This document shows, piece after piece, positions 1 to 15,613 of a stretch of DNA of 64,000 nt. Numbering within the stretch: the first letter of the stretch is position 1; each line of letters begins with the position of its first letter. The notes under the pieces were generated by a model. That model made no database searches, was not told the DNA's origin, and worked only from the letters and a program-made list of their open reading frames with translations. A program made the position numbers and the translations under genes. This DNA is from Amblyomma americanum (taxonomy: Eukaryota; Arthropoda; Arachnida; Ixodida; Ixodidae), in contig NC_135497.1 of assembly GCF_052857255.1 (NCBI RefSeq), positions 184,241,906 to 184,305,905 of the forward strand, read 5' to 3'.

Positions 1-625
1 TAAAAGGTAATCATTCATTTATTCCGCTCGGTTGTAAAAGCGCGCTGCCCCGGGCGGGGCGGCGTATTGTTATTCTCTGGTGACTTCCGCCGCCGGCCTG
101 GAGAGAAAACAAACGCCGCAGAGCCGGGGACTCGCGGTCAGGCCGAAGAGATTGCGCTTTTATTATTTCTGGCCGGGCCCTTAAACAACTTTTACGCCAG
201 GTCAGTCGGCATTCTTGAAACGGCTTTGTGCGCGTCCCTGTTGTTTGCTTCGTTTTGCGTGGCGCTTCCACTGGCCTCGAGAGATTCGGGTACGGCGTCA
301 GCTCGCGACCAGTTACAGAAAACGGGGATCGCGCCTTGCTGGGAAATGTTCGGCGCTATGAGTATCGCAATAAATACAAATTTTCTGATGCCCTCTGAGT
401 CTCTCCCAAACAGAGCTTTATTCTGCACGTGATTAATCTAGACGTTATGTGCCGTGCCTTCTGCTTGCTGCGGCCTTCTCAGTGAAGTGGCATGAATGTT
501 ACGTGCACTGTACTGACAAAGGAACGCTGAATTCGAAGTGAGAGGTACATCCAGCTGGATTTGTAGCTGCAATGAGAAAGATAACGACAATAGGGCCGAA
601 AATTGAGCAAGTTGATAAAAGTTAA
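1..625. other. Unrecognised single-copy-looking sequence
   Basis: I see no recognisable gene. The first 300 bases are moderately GC-rich and hold short overlapping open frames on both strands with no domain, signal peptide or repeat structure that I know. The longest frame (67-432, +) looks like a chance frame. It could be part of a non-coding or untranslated exon, but nothing in the sequence supports that. Confidence 0.3.
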
Positions 626-725
626 GTGGGGAAAAATTCAAGCGCTAGCAAGAAAATACAGAGAAGGGTTAACACCGCTGTATCCCCTTCTGTGCCCTTG
701 TTTGCTAGCACTTGAATTTTTCCAC
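626..725. repeat. Foldback hairpin, about 40-nt arms
   Basis: The left arm (626-667) and right arm (684-725) are near-perfect inverted copies with a loop of about 16 nt. Both contain GCTAGCA and a GGAAAAATTCAAG core. Because the arms are inverted copies, both strands translate to nearly the same peptide, ending LALEFF on each. It lies about 30 bases before an (AAT)n tract. It may be the structured end of a retroelement, a small foldback transposon or an inverted tandem. It has no coding content of its own. Confidence 0.7.
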
Positions 726-756
726 AATAACGATAATAACAATAATAGAACAACAC

Positions 757-2094
<1,338 letters not shown>

Positions 2095-2235
2095 AGCCTA
2101 ATATATATGCCACTTCCGCGAGTAACGCAACCGTGTTGCAGGAAGGACTCAGGGTTTAATCCTGCGGTGGGCAGGCAGGAAAGTAGTTACTCGTGGTGAC
2201 CTTCAGAATAGCTAGGCGCACCGACAGACCGACTG

Positions 2236-2271
<36 letters not shown>
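2095..2271 (+). repeat. Probable retroposon 3' part with (ATCA)n tail
   Basis: A pure (ATCA)n tract occupies about 2233-2271. It is preceded by sequence with a degenerate pol III B-box look (GGGTTTAATCC, about 2153-2163) and a conserved-looking stretch ending in CACCGACAGACCGACTG. SINE-like elements in ticks often end in short simple repeats of this kind. The tract is certain. The SINE identity is only inferred. Confidence 0.45.
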
Positions 2272-2272
<1 letters not shown>

Positions 2273-3199
2273 AGAATATCCAAATGATTTGTTTACTTGC
2301 CAATAATTAATTATTTATTTATTGACCATTTGATTGAGAAAAGACGCAAATTAATGCAGTGTATTCGTGAAGACGGTGTTTGCTATTATTTTCTGCCCGT
2401 ATAAGTATGACAGTCCCGCTACTTCAATTCCCGCCCCTGCAAAACATTTGCGTCGCCTTTGTGATGAAACTCTGCCCAGCGTTTAGTCCGCATGCAAGCA
2501 CAGAGCGAGTTGCTTCCTGCAATCCTTCAATTTTTTGGAGTGGTCGTGAGGGCGATCATGCATAGGGGTTGGGGTCAGAAGATTTAATGGCTCGGATTAA
2601 CTTTCACTCGCGGCCAACATTGTCACACATGCGTTCCGCAGCGCCACTGTTATTACAGGGACCGGGGTGTTAAAGTATTAGATTAAAAGCTTTCTGGATT
2701 TATTGTTTTTTATCACCCTTAATTACTGGCGCTAACGACGCGAAGCCATTGCTGTTGCCGGATCGACCAGTTGGCTCAGTGCACAATAAAAATAGAATGG
2801 CATCACAAGAAAATAATTATATTAATATACCAGCCCATTTACACATGGTCGCTTCGACGATGAGAAGAAATCAAATTAACGGTGAGGGAGTGCAGCCCAT
2901 AGCACAGGATCTTCCAAAATGTATGAACTTACAACTGGTGGGAGGTAATACAACTGTTCTGCTCCCATTTCATTTCATTCTGGCACTTTTGACTTTCGTC
3001 CTTAGCTCTACCCACTCTGAGATCTGCCAGTCCGCGCGGCGTTCGCTGAGGATGAATAAAAAAGAAAAGTAATCCATGTTGCACCTGCCCTCATGTAATG
3101 AACATTCTTTCGGAAACGCCGTAGGTTAAGCTGCAACGGATTCGCATTCGCATCCAACCAATCCGTGGGCCGCTTTCCGCTCGTCCTGAAAGGGTGAAG
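2272..3199. other. Unrecognised sequence
   Basis: AT-rich to mixed composition. A 107-codon open frame (2749-3072, +) has no recognisable domain and no convincing splice or promoter context. No repeat was identified. Confidence 0.3.
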
Positions 3200-3775
3200 A
3201 GGACGCTTTAGGCTCCGTCGATGGATGGCGTCAGCTCAGGGGCGCTTGCAAAGCACCGCTGCCGGCTATAAAAAAATGCGGCACATCGCGGCGTGCGGTG
3301 CGCGACGGTTTGCGGCGCTCCGCGGTGCGTTGGCTGCCACCCTCGCCGCGGCCCACAGCGGCAGGTGGAAATGGGTGCGCCTTTTATTCTGGACTTTGTC
3401 GTGAGCGGAAGGACTGGCGGCGGCGAGCGCTGCTCCATCTGTTCTCTCGAGCCAGCGAGCGCTGATCGCGCCGCTCCCCGGGCCTAATGGGCCCGGCAGC
3501 GCGCTGCTGCCTCGGGAGCAGCGACGGTCGAGCCTTATCATCGACAGCGCTTCGAATTGGTCGCCCTCTTTCAGTCGGATGCACCGGCGCTGCTTCCGCT
3601 TCGGGATTCGGCGCTGCGCCGGCGCAACCTGCTGCTGGCGGTGCCCGTGGCAGGCCGCGCGGACCGCGCTGATAAAGTGACCGCCCTGCGCCACTCGGCG
3701 CCTCCCGTCTCTTGCCCCGGCCGTAACCAAGTTGCCCCCGGCTGACTTCGCTTCTCGCGTCCATTTGTTTCACCC
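3200..3775. promoter_or_regulatory. GC-rich, CpG-dense block
   Basis: The block is clearly richer in G+C and CpG than its flanks. That produces overlapping open frames in several phases, as expected of GC-rich DNA lacking stops. A TATA-like CTATAAAAAAA lies at about 3266. The block could be a promoter-proximal island, but I see no convincing first exon or splice donor, and multi-frame openness argues against reading any one frame as a protein. Confidence 0.35.
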
Positions 3776-4295
3776 ATAGAAACTGGTGACTAAGGCGCCG
3801 CTTTTCTCAGGAAGCAGCCACTGGGTGGTACAGTTCGTACTAGCAATCACGTTGGATGCAGGAGCATTGCGTCTTCTAGAAGAAGTGACAGCCGAAGAGC
3901 GACATTCGTTAAAACTGCTGCCCTAGACGGAATGTTAACCGCTGCCTTAAAAAAGCGGTGAAGCCCCCTTTTCCCCTTGCGTTTCATCAAATCGTTGGCG
4001 AAACGAGCTGCCTCCATTCTGCAATGGCAACCTGTGTAGCATAACCAAGATGCAGTCCCACCATTGGCTGTTTGTTGCTTGTTTATGCTCGAGATTAGAG
4101 GACAGCGGTCACGAGTGCGCAGTACACGATGAGAGAACAACGACACACGATGCACATTGATTGGCTGAGCATCACAAGAAATGCACATTGGACCTGCCTA
4201 TATCTCTCAATGCTGGGAAGAGACGTGAAGTTTCAAAGGAATGCCACTTCTGACTAAAGGCGCATGGTCCGCGCCGGCGTTAAGTTGGCCGCGGC
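3776..4295. other. Unrecognised sequence
   Basis: No gene or repeat recognised. The minus-strand frame at 3847-4188 lacks any known motif. Confidence 0.3.
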
Positions 4296-5802
4296 GTGGA
4301 TGTTAGGGCGAGAATTACAACCGTCACTAAAGGCATCTCACGACAAAGTAGGTATGTTCAAGAGCGCTTAGTGCCGCCTTTTAAGCTGCAATGGAAGACA
4401 GTATACTTCCCTACTTTCCTGACTACTCTAGGGAAGCACTTTTCAGTAACCCGTTGGCACAGCTCCAAGACCTGCAGATATGAATGTCACATGAGCCAAG
4501 GACGTTGCTGGTTTCTGTGGAAACGTACGTTGGGCATTGGGACGTCCGGGGTGTACTTCCTAACGAGGCAGTTTGTATCAGCAGGGAAAATACCTTTTTG
4601 TGTCCTTCAGTTTACGTCAAAACGGAAGATGTCCCCTGGTGAGTGTCAGGTAACACATAGCTGTTGAATGAGGGCCGGGAGGTTGTGCTAGGAAAACTGG
4701 CCACCCTGTATACGCAATGCCTCATGACCTCGAGAGTACCAGCGGCTTACAAGAGCACAAACATCATCTTTTACGTCCAAGAGTTTTTTAAAAATTACAG
4801 ACCGATCACGTTGCTGTCTGTTGTCTACAGGGTATTTATTAATCAGGACAACCTTAGACTTTAATCAACCAAATGATCGGGCACGCTTTCTTAAAGGCTA
4901 CTCGACAGTAGACCATACAGTAAGGAAGGATGTCAGGAAGGGAGACACAACCTCTTCCATTCTATTCACCGCCCGCTTACAGGAGGTATTCACAGAATTG
5001 GAATGAGAATAGTTGGGGATAATAGTTCATGAGAATATATTAGTAACCTGGCTATTTGCTAAGGCATTGTCTCGCTAAGTCATTCAGGGCAATAATTGCC
5101 AAGCGTGATTAATGACGTAGATGGGCAAAGCAGAACGGTGGGCCTAACAAGTAATATTGAGGAAACTAATGTTCAACAGCCTCGTAAGGAAACAGCAGTT
5201 CACAATTGGCAGCGAGAAGCTGGAAGTGGTTAGGGAATACGTTTACTTGCGGCAGGTAGTGACCGCAGATCCGTGCCACAGGAGTGAAATAACTGGGGGA
5301 ATAAGAATAGGGCTGAGCACCTTTGGCAGGCACTGTCAGGTCATGAATGGCAGTTTGCCAATATCTCTCAAGAGAAGGTTACATAACAGCTGTATCTTAC
5401 CGGTACTCACATAGGGGCAGAAACGTGGAGGTTAACGAAAGGGTTCAACTTAAATTGAAGACAACGCAGCGAGTTATGGAAAGTAAAATGATAGGGGTAA
5501 CGTTAAGAAACCGGAAGGGGGCCGAGTAGGTGAGGTACCAAACGCGTCTTTATGACATCCTGATCGAAATCAAGAAGAAGAAATGGGCTTGGGCAGGGCA
5601 TGTGATGCGAAGGAAAGGTAACCGATGGTCGTCAAGGGTAACACTGTGGATTCTAAGGGAAGGCAAGCGTAGCAGGGGAAGGCAGAAGGTTAGGTGGGCG
5701 GATGAGATTGAGAAGTTTGCGGGGATAAAATGGCCCCAGCTGGCACCAAACAGTGTTAATTGGAGAGATTATGGCGAGGCCCTTGTCCTGCATGGAGCGT
5801 AG
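4296..5802 (+). pseudogene. Broken RTE-type LINE (endonuclease-reverse transcriptase remnant)
   Basis: This is a decayed non-LTR retrotransposon that would have copied itself by target-primed reverse transcription. Recognisable blocks in order are: an RT finger region with NYRPITLLSVVYRVF (about 4792-4845); VRKGDTTSSILFTA (about 4930-4980), equivalent to the VRQGD..SP.LFTA block; a degraded palm region with the catalytic F/YADD lost (about 5010-5080); EVVREYVYL (about 5226-5252); and a C-terminal block with IKKKKWAWAGHVMRR and GKRSRGRQKVRWADEIEKFAG up to a stop at 5800-5802. The frame shifts at about 4790-4880, 5010-5160, 5395 and 5525, and about 100 or more codons between the fingers and the VRKGD block are deleted. 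The part before about 4640 may be a worn endonuclease domain, but I cannot prove it. An adjoining (TTA)n tail fits the RTE clade. Confidence 0.82.
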
Positions 5803-5816
5803 TCAGACTGATTTTG

Positions 5817-5932
<116 letters not shown>

Positions 5933-6418
5933 GTCGACTCATAACAACGAAATAAAAGCGTTGTGATGTGACTGTACCATTCTGATTGAACGTTTTTGTG
6001 CCGGTTTTCTCTGCACTTCTGCTCCACACGAGCCCGGCGGAAGCGTTGCAAGAAACCGTAAGGATTCTAAGAGCCGCTGCTATTTGAAAACATTCGTATT
6101 TAGTAGCAGTATTGTTAAATAGAACAGTGGCTATAGTAGGTACTGATGTGCTTAGATGGAATTTAAGACTGCGACCTGAGTCAGCTAACTTAATTTTCCT
6201 CTTTTTGCTAGACGGCTCGTTTTGTCAGTTTTTTTTTAAAGATTTCTTCTAATCTCCAAGGCGTCCGCGAATATTGCGTTAGTCACTACTGCATTGTATT
6301 ACTGTCGCTCGATTTCGTCGCGCGGTGGTGCTGCATCCGAATGATTGCTTGCTAACAAAAAAAACAACAACGTATAGTCAGACAGTGAACTACATAGCAG
6401 CGCCCTGAACACTTAAGA
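5933..6418. other. Unrecognised sequence
   Basis: No gene or repeat recognised between the RTE tail and the next LINE. Confidence 0.3.
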
Positions 6419-7340
6419 AATTTATTTATTTATTCACTTATTTATTTATTTACAATACCCCTAAGGGCCCTCGTGGGAGGGTATTACACGGGAGGGGGGG
6501 GGGGGCGATACAAGCATAAAAATACGGAACAGGCACATGAAGTAAAACAAATAATGCATGCAATAACGAAATATGAAATAAAGCTAGTATTGTACACAAA
6601 TAAAACAGCAAACAACGCAAAATAAAATAGTAATACTATATGCACATAATAAAAAAAATACAAAATCTGTTAGTCCATGCTTTGTTTTAACAAGTGATGT
6701 GTGATGGCAGGTTGTTCCAGTCTATTAAGGTGCCAGTAATGAATGATTTCGCGTAAAGCGATGAACGGCGCGTTATGCGTTTTAGTTCATTATCGCGGTC
6801 ACGGCGAGTAAAAACTGCAAAGGGTGGAAAAGAAAGTCATCGTGGAGGGCGGCATGGTGATACAATTTGTGAAGTAAGGTTAGGCGAGCGAAATGGCGTC
6901 GACATGATAGTGGTTCGAACTCGGCACATTGTTTTAATCCTGTGACACTGGTGAAGCGTGAATAATCTGAAAAGATGAGTCGAACAGCACAGTTTTGCAG
7001 GGATTCAATGTTGTTTATGATGCAAGCTTCTTGAGGATCCGATATGGCAGAATCCTATCACCCTAAGGGCAGATTAGCGCGATGTATGCAAGTGTGAAGG
7101 CGCGTGTTTGAGATTACGCCTAAGGTCAAGTGCGCGGTTTGCTGATGCTAAGATTGTGTTAATGTGGTGCTGTACTGCTAAGTTACGTCAGGCTGAAAGT
7201 GAAGTCCTAGGTACTTGTAAGTTGCTGTGAGTTCTACGCTATCGTTACGGAAGAAGTTCGTTGTAAGAATTCGTGTGTATCGGTTAGTAAATCAAATGAA
7301 CTTTCTTTTAGATGCATTTAGAGACATTAGCAACATCAAG
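6419..7340 (-). pseudogene. CR1-like LINE, 3' end of ORF2 and 3' UTR
   Basis: Read on the minus strand, this is the thumb and C-terminal part of a CR1-type reverse transcriptase. Landmarks are FTNRYTRI and [11 protein letters not shown] (about 7290-7190), SDPQEACIINNIESLQNCAVRLIFSDYSRF (about 7040-6960, first 20 of which fit the usual DP..K.LI..LE..Q..A.RFI block), TSVTGLKQC and RRHFARLTLLHKLYHH (about 6945-6855). Several stops and shifts interrupt it. The 3' end is an AAATA-rich tail (6453-6419 on this strand) after a conserved-looking block about GGGCCCTTAGGGGTATT. The element is 5'-truncated or disrupted at the (TA)n tract near 7435. It is dead, because the RT palm is absent. Confidence 0.8.
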
Positions 7341-7432
7341 CCGTTACAGCGTCAAGATCAATTGGAAGGGAATGGCGGGGTCGGTTTCATTAGTAATATT
7401 ACGATATATATAACACAATCACCCGCGATTAA

Positions 7433-9859
<2,427 letters not shown>

Positions 9860-9862
9860 TTT

Positions 9863-10242
9863 ATAGCGACAGCTACATTACGCCAGCATTTCGAGCCTTC
9901 AGCGTGGCTGCGCCGCCACGCTGTCACGTGGTTGGTCACGCGGTGCGGAGGAGCTGCCGGCGGCGCGGCGCCGTGGCTGATCACGTGGATCCTCATGTGG
10001 TTGGTCACGTGGTGCGGAGCAGCTGCTGCTGCTGGCGGCGCGGCGCGCCGGCGAAACCGAGCTGCAACAGCTGTGCGCATGCGCCGTGTCAAGTGGGACG
10101 AAGATGAAGAAGGAACGCCCAGCGAAACGGAGCGGCTAAAGACTGACGTTGCAATTCAACTGAGCAAGTTCCACTCGGCCAGCTGTAGCTATCGCGTCAC
10201 TCCAGGTTTAACCAGAGCTAAACCACCGCCGAGTTTTTTTTT
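9863..10242 (+). repeat. Unnamed dispersed repeat family, copy 1
   Basis: The 5' end reads ATAGCGACAGCTACATTACG and the 3' end reads GAGCTAAACCACCGCC followed by a T-run. The same termini occur at 41379, 43819 and 58541. The middle is very GC-rich with repeated CACGTG and CAGCTG palindromes. The 3' part reads open on the plus strand with LSKFHSASCSYRVTPGLTR, a peptide shared with copy 3. Near the 3' end, GGTTTA and TAAACC form a small hairpin. The terminal oligo-T could stop pol III. It may be a SINE, a non-autonomous DNA element or a processed fragment. I do not recognise a named family. Confidence 0.8.
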
Positions 10243-10829
10243 AATAAAGTGATCTCTCTCTCTACCTCTAACTTTAAGTTGTCTTAGCAAAGCTTCGTCC
10301 AGAGTTCGATGTGTCTCGTAAAGCTAACATATATATCGAGATTTAGATGGCACTGTGCGCCTCCTCTAGGTGGTTTAACAGTTTCACTTGTGACAATTTC
10401 GGGAAACAGTGACCCATACTAGTGCACTGCTCTATCACTCTACATCGGCGCCATCTGGTTGGATGACGGGGAATTTCAGCGATCTCACGGACCAATCTGA
10501 GAGCGCAACGGAAATGCTAAATAACAACACAGAATGCGCAACAAAAAAAAGTGCGCAGAACAAGTGAGAAAAGGGTACGTTCTCTTGCTTTACTTACCCC
10601 GATCAAGTTGTCTCCTTATTTTCTTCCAACATATAGGGTTTGGTTCAGGATCCCCGGGTAAACATTCCCCCACTGTTTACCTTTTTGAAATCGGCGCTTT
10701 ACTCGTGCGCGTTCGGGAAGAACAGACGTGGAGCCGGACACCCAGCTTATCCGTATTTTTGGTGCGTATGTTTGCCCGTATGTTATAGCCTCCTTCTTCC
10801 CTCCTTTCTTCCTAGCGAATGCTTTGTTC
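10243..10829. other. Unrecognised sequence
   Basis: Starts with a short (CT) run just after the repeat. No gene or repeat is recognised otherwise. Confidence 0.3.
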
Positions 10830-11620
10830 TCGGCCGGTATATTCCACCGTCGCGTTTTATTCATTCTCCCGGACAACCGTCGCTTCGACCCACTTCTGGG
10901 TGGAGGGGGATCATATCTGTTCTTTCGACTCGGCCCCGCTTTAGCGGCGCACTTTCTGTTCCCTTTTCGCCAGAAAACGTAAAATGGTCGAGGCAAATGT
11001 GTCGTGACAAATCTGGCGAGCGGGCCTGAGAGAGTGTCGCGGGGAAATGAGGGCTGCCGTTGACGCGCTGTATTTCTTCGTCGCGCGCCGCGTTGCTCTT
11101 TGTTTCTCCCGATCGCGCTCATTGTTTTGCTCTTTGGCTTCAGGCCTACTTTAGTTCCGTTTCGAACGACTCGTCACCACGCCGAGCGGAGCAGCCCGGG
11201 TCGTTTTGCACACTTTCATTTCGAGTGCAACGCGCGGCTCTGGTCTTCTGCCGCGCCTGGCTCCTTTCACGGCGCCCGCCGCCGCCTTTTGTTGCTGTTC
11301 ATCGGCGCACTTTCCTTGTCCGGGATACCCGAGACCAGCAATCATTTTTTTAGCGCGAGGCAAGGTCGGAGCGCCACTTGGATTCTTCTCTGTTTGGCGC
11401 TTAAATTCACCAGTTCGCATCGGCGCTATACGGCCGCCACCAGACAGCGCAAATTCGACCGAACTTTTCAAAGCCTTTGTTCTTTATCGCGCTTCGGCGC
11501 GAGAGAGAATTTTCGTCGTGCGCCAGGGCCTCGCGCGGCGCGGTACGGCCGGCTGCTGTAAGTTCTCAGGAGAGGCGGCCATCGTTTGAGCGTTTACTTT
11601 TGGCTTACGCCTTTCGCAGA
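10830..11620. promoter_or_regulatory. GC-rich, CpG-containing block
   Basis: CpG-rich sequence with long overlapping open frames on both strands (the longest are 10616-11122 on minus and 11100-11561 on plus). The frames compete with each other and carry no known domain, so I read this as base composition rather than coding. A nearby gene start is possible but not shown. Confidence 0.3.
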
Positions 11621-12899
11621 ATTTTCGCCAGGAAGTGAAGGGAAAGAGAGGAGGGTAAGGAAATAACGGGGGCACTAAAGCGCATTTCGGGAATGAGCTG
11701 TTTCCTTTTTCAGAAAGCTGCCGCCGTCCTGGGCGCGACTGTTAGTGCGCGGCCATTGGAGATGCTTGGCGCTTCAGTTCGCTTCCAGCTCGTCGCCAAT
11801 ACGAGCGCGGGATTGGTTGCGGCATCCTCCCGTGGGGCCGGGAGCAGTGGCTAGATGGTCCCTCACGAAACGAGGAAGCTGCTACGCGCACTGGCAGCGA
11901 GTGCCTCGGGAGCAAGGGGCTTCGGCCCTGCGGAAATTTTCAACCTCTCCGAGCTAAATTCACGTGGGATTTTCTACCAGCATAAAGCTGGGAAACCATC
12001 GTTCCAACGTCTCATCAAACTGACTAGCACGCATCGCAATGTGAGGCGGCATATTCTGCTTTATACAGTGTCCGCCTGGCTGTACGTGGGCGCTTGAAGA
12101 GTGAATAATTAGGCGGTGGCTGCGAAAAAAAGCAAACCGATGCAAGGCCGTAATAAATCTCATATTGAATGACGTCGAATCACGATGGTAGCAGTCATGG
12201 TTTATCGCCTAAAGTGGGTGGTATAAATAATTATTTATTTATTCAGCTGGTGAACCTGGCGCTACAGAAGAAGATGTGATACATTAAGGAGAACAGACCA
12301 CAACGCGCAACATTTGCGCGAATTGAGAGTAAAAATTGGTTTACCTTAGCGACATTTTTTTTTACTTTTTAAACGTCCTATGTTCATTCCCGGAGACAGA
12401 CACTAGGAGAATTTCTAGGAGTCATTGTGTGAGGAAAAGCGTTATAAATTATACTGTTTCGCGGCCTTCGGTAGCTTGCATCGCAAGACGAATTCGTAAA
12501 TGGTACGGCAACCGCGAAGCTGCAGCTCGCCGCTCCACCCACGCTGTAGCACTGTGAGAGCCCACGTAATATGCAAACCTGAACGTAATACGAGAGGTGA
12601 GCTCATACTGGCAAGCAAATGAAAATAAATCTTCGTTCACGTATCGCGCGACTGCGAAAACTTGTTTATAAAAGCAGTTGTTTCCACCGCATTCTATGCT
12701 CCCATCGTTCTGCTCGCCTCCAGAGCTGCTTCCGTATGCTCGCCTCTCCGGAAGGTGGGCGTCTTCCGTATCGTGCAAACCGTCCTAGGTTCGGTGCTGA
12801 GTTTAACATCGTTAGGATCGGCGTAGAGAGCGTAGCCCAAGTTTTCTGCGTCTCGAAATCTTGAAAAAACGATCACCTTATTGTTTGCGGCTTTTACCA
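11621..12899. other. Unrecognised sequence
   Basis: No recognisable gene. A short TTTA-rich stretch (about 12228-12242) may be a decayed retroelement tail. Frames at 11855-12097 (+) and 12449-12778 (-) have no known domain. Confidence 0.3.
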
Positions 12900-13560
12900 C
12901 GGCTCCCACGCGAATTCCGAGCCTCCGTTGGCTCTGCGTGGCGGCGGCTCGCGGGCAGCAGCGCCGCGGCGGGCGCGCGCGCGACTGGCGGCGGCAGATG
13001 GTGCGCCTGATTACGGGCACCGCTGAGGTGCGGCGCTGTCCGTGACGGCTCGTCTGGGCGGAGGGTGGGTGGCGAATTAATGCCCCCAGCCAGCCCCAAT
13101 TAACGGAAGCTGTCGCTCGGCGCCCGCTGGCAGGTCGCCCGGGCAACAAATTGAGACCGAATGGAAGACAGACGCTACGGCCCCTGTAGCCATTAGGACG
13201 ATTGTGAACCTGCCTCATGCTGGGCCGGCTAACCTTGGGGAGGCCACTCGCCCTGCATCAACAGCTTGCGCGTCGCCGGCGTCCATCACCCGACTCTTGT
13301 TTCGCCCCCCGTTGCCCCTAGGGAGAAGCGAGAGGCGAGGAAATCGGCCGAGGTGAACGGCGCTTGACTGATTGCGCGGGATTTAGCCGGCCTTTCTGCC
13401 GGGTAAACGAATCCCAGTTGTGAGGTGACGCAGCATTCCTGAGACGTCTGTTTCGGGGGCCCGCCTGAGTTGGACAAGCGCGGCGTCAGGTTTCCCACGG
13501 CGCTGGCTTCAAATTTTGGTGCAGTAGCTCTCCGCCTCAAGTTTTGAAGCGAGTCGAGGA
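12900..13560. promoter_or_regulatory. GC-rich, CpG-dense block
   Basis: Contains a strong GCGCGCGCGC run (about 12971-12982) and many CpGs. The 174-codon minus frame (12694-13218) is proline- and arginine-rich low-complexity translation without a recognisable domain. It is a possible island, with no exon structure seen. Confidence 0.3.
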
Positions 13561-14583
13561 AACTCGTCACTTTTTATGGTTCTGGTTAATAGTGCATATA
13601 CAAACTAATGAGGAGGTGGCAAAAGGCGTTACAAAACACCTGCCCCCCTATGTGAAAACAACAAATTCAAAGCATTTCATAGCTGCGATTCATAACAAAA
13701 CTCAAAACATAATGACAATATTATTTGTAAAATGATTAACAGTAGGATATAATGTTTTGTTATATATTGCAGTAGAACGCAGCAACAAAAGCCTATAAAG
13801 AGCATGGCATGTTACCAAAGTAGCCTATCATGCCCAACTTTTCGCCGCTAATATCAGTTCCTTACCAAATATTATACAGCTAGTTAAATAGGATGCGCGT
13901 AGAACGGTCCATGAGCAGCAAGTTGCTTTGCTGCCATACACTGGGATGCTGTCATGGTCCACGTCCTTAGAAATTGGCCTCTAATTTTCCGATGCCACGC
14001 GTAATTTTTACAGTGCACTGTTTCAATTTCGCTTCTCGCAAACACTCTTCAAACTTGTGCATAGACATGGCCGTCGAGTATTTTCTTAAGCGAAGGAATG
14101 AACTGTCATGGTAGCTAGCGTACTTACCTTCATAATTATGCGTACATTGAGGTTGGTTAAAGCATAGTCATTTTCTTGCTCGAGAAGGTTGAACAGGCTT
14201 CGAACAGTGCAACGTGGCACCTCCTGGTTCCGTTTTCCGGCAGGGAGAATGCAATGCGGCATGCAGAAGTTGGCCGGAGATAATTAATAACGAGATCAGA
14301 ACTATACAGCATAGATAGCTTTTGAACTTTTCCGCAAGCACACTCATACTAACATTCCTTCGCTTACCGGTAGTGGTGGTATCTTTGCACGCTGAAACTA
14401 CATTTCGCCACTCTAAACACAACCTCGTGACGCAGGCTCTTTTGCATGTTGCCTTCGTGCAAATGTGGCACATACGTGCATACATCTTTAACAATAGTTT
14501 AGACGTTATAAGGTTTGCTGCTCCGCCATATAGACCCTGCCCAGATAGCAGTTCGCACTGTGCACAACAGGTGGCGCCACGAC
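13561..14583. other. Unrecognised AT-richer sequence
   Basis: No gene or repeat recognised. Composition drops sharply from the GC-rich block before it. Confidence 0.3.
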
Positions 14584-15255
14584 GACCACCGCAGAAGCAA
14601 ATCAGAGAGCTGCTGGAAGATTAGCACTAGGTGCCCATGGGGAAACCACAAACGAGGCAGTACAGCGGGATATTGGCTGGGCACCGTTCGAAGCACGGGA
14701 AGCTCAGAGTAAAATACTAGACGAAGAACGCCTGAGGAAATTGGACGATAACAGGTGGGCAGTTAAGGTATTTAAATACCTATACAGAAAGAGCGTTGAC
14801 ACACACTGGCGGAAAAGAACGAGAAAGCTAACCAGTAAGTATGCCAGAGACGAGGAAGGAGAAAGAAAGAGCATTAAACGACAGGTTAAAAACGCGGAAG
14901 GTAAAAAGTGGATAAATTCAATAGAAAAGAAGCCTAGTGTAGAACTATATCGACACTGGAAAAAGCAGATCAGGAAGGAAGCGTTTTATGATAACTCAAG
15001 AGGCAGTGCCCTACTTTTTGAAGCTAGGTCAGGCTGTCTTAGAACGCGTAGCTACAAAAAGAAATTTAACGAAGAAAATGACACATGTGGCTGCGTGTTG
15101 TAAATCTCTAGAAAGAATAGAACACCCCATACTAAAATGTGATGGTATCCATCCCGATGTCGATGCAGGCACAGTCACTCTTCCTGGGGCCCTTGGATTT
15201 AGAGATAACAATGGTCATGTAAATAAATCTGCAGTGGAAATTAGTAAAAAGTGAT
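14584..15255 (+). pseudogene. LINE 3' end: post-RT region with CCHC-like finger
   Basis: The first frame runs from about 14600 to 15103. It includes RLALGAHGETTNEAVQRDIG (about 14618-14677), the DDNRWAVKVFKYL block (from 14744) and GSALLFEARSGCLRTRSYKK (about 15003-15060). These match the C-terminal region after the reverse transcriptase in abundant tick LINEs. A frameshift near 15095 moves the ending to another frame, with CCKSLERIEHPILKC (a C-C-H-C zinc-knuckle-like array), TLPGALGFRD and a stop at about 15252-15254. The RT domain itself is missing, so this is a 5'-truncated dead copy. The clade is I/Jockey/CR1-like. I cannot decide which. Confidence 0.75.
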
Positions 15256-15613
15256 TGGAAGATTGGTATCTCAAAAGTAGAGAGGTGACATAAGGTTAAA
15301 AGTATAGGAAGGCGTATAAAGAAAATCGCAAATTTTAATAGCTGATAACACAGTTAAACAAAAATAAAGAGGAAAGAACTAAGCATGGTGACGACCGCCA
15401 TCAGCCCGTTTCAAAGGGGATGCTCCTACCTTCCATCCATCCCTCCATCGTCTCCTTCCCCATGAGCCGCCGTTCGCACTATTGGTGAGTCGTGCGAAAA
15501 GCTGCTCTTCGCTTTCTGTACGCATGCGAAGTCTATCTTTAAATGCTTCTTGTGTGCCGATGTAAAGTGCATGTTTGAGGCATTGCTCAGTGAGATAGAA
15601 ATGTTCCTGGGGT
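15256..15613. other. LINE 3' flank and unrecognised sequence
   Basis: May include the 3' UTR of the preceding LINE (A-rich to about 15375). No gene recognised. Confidence 0.3.
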
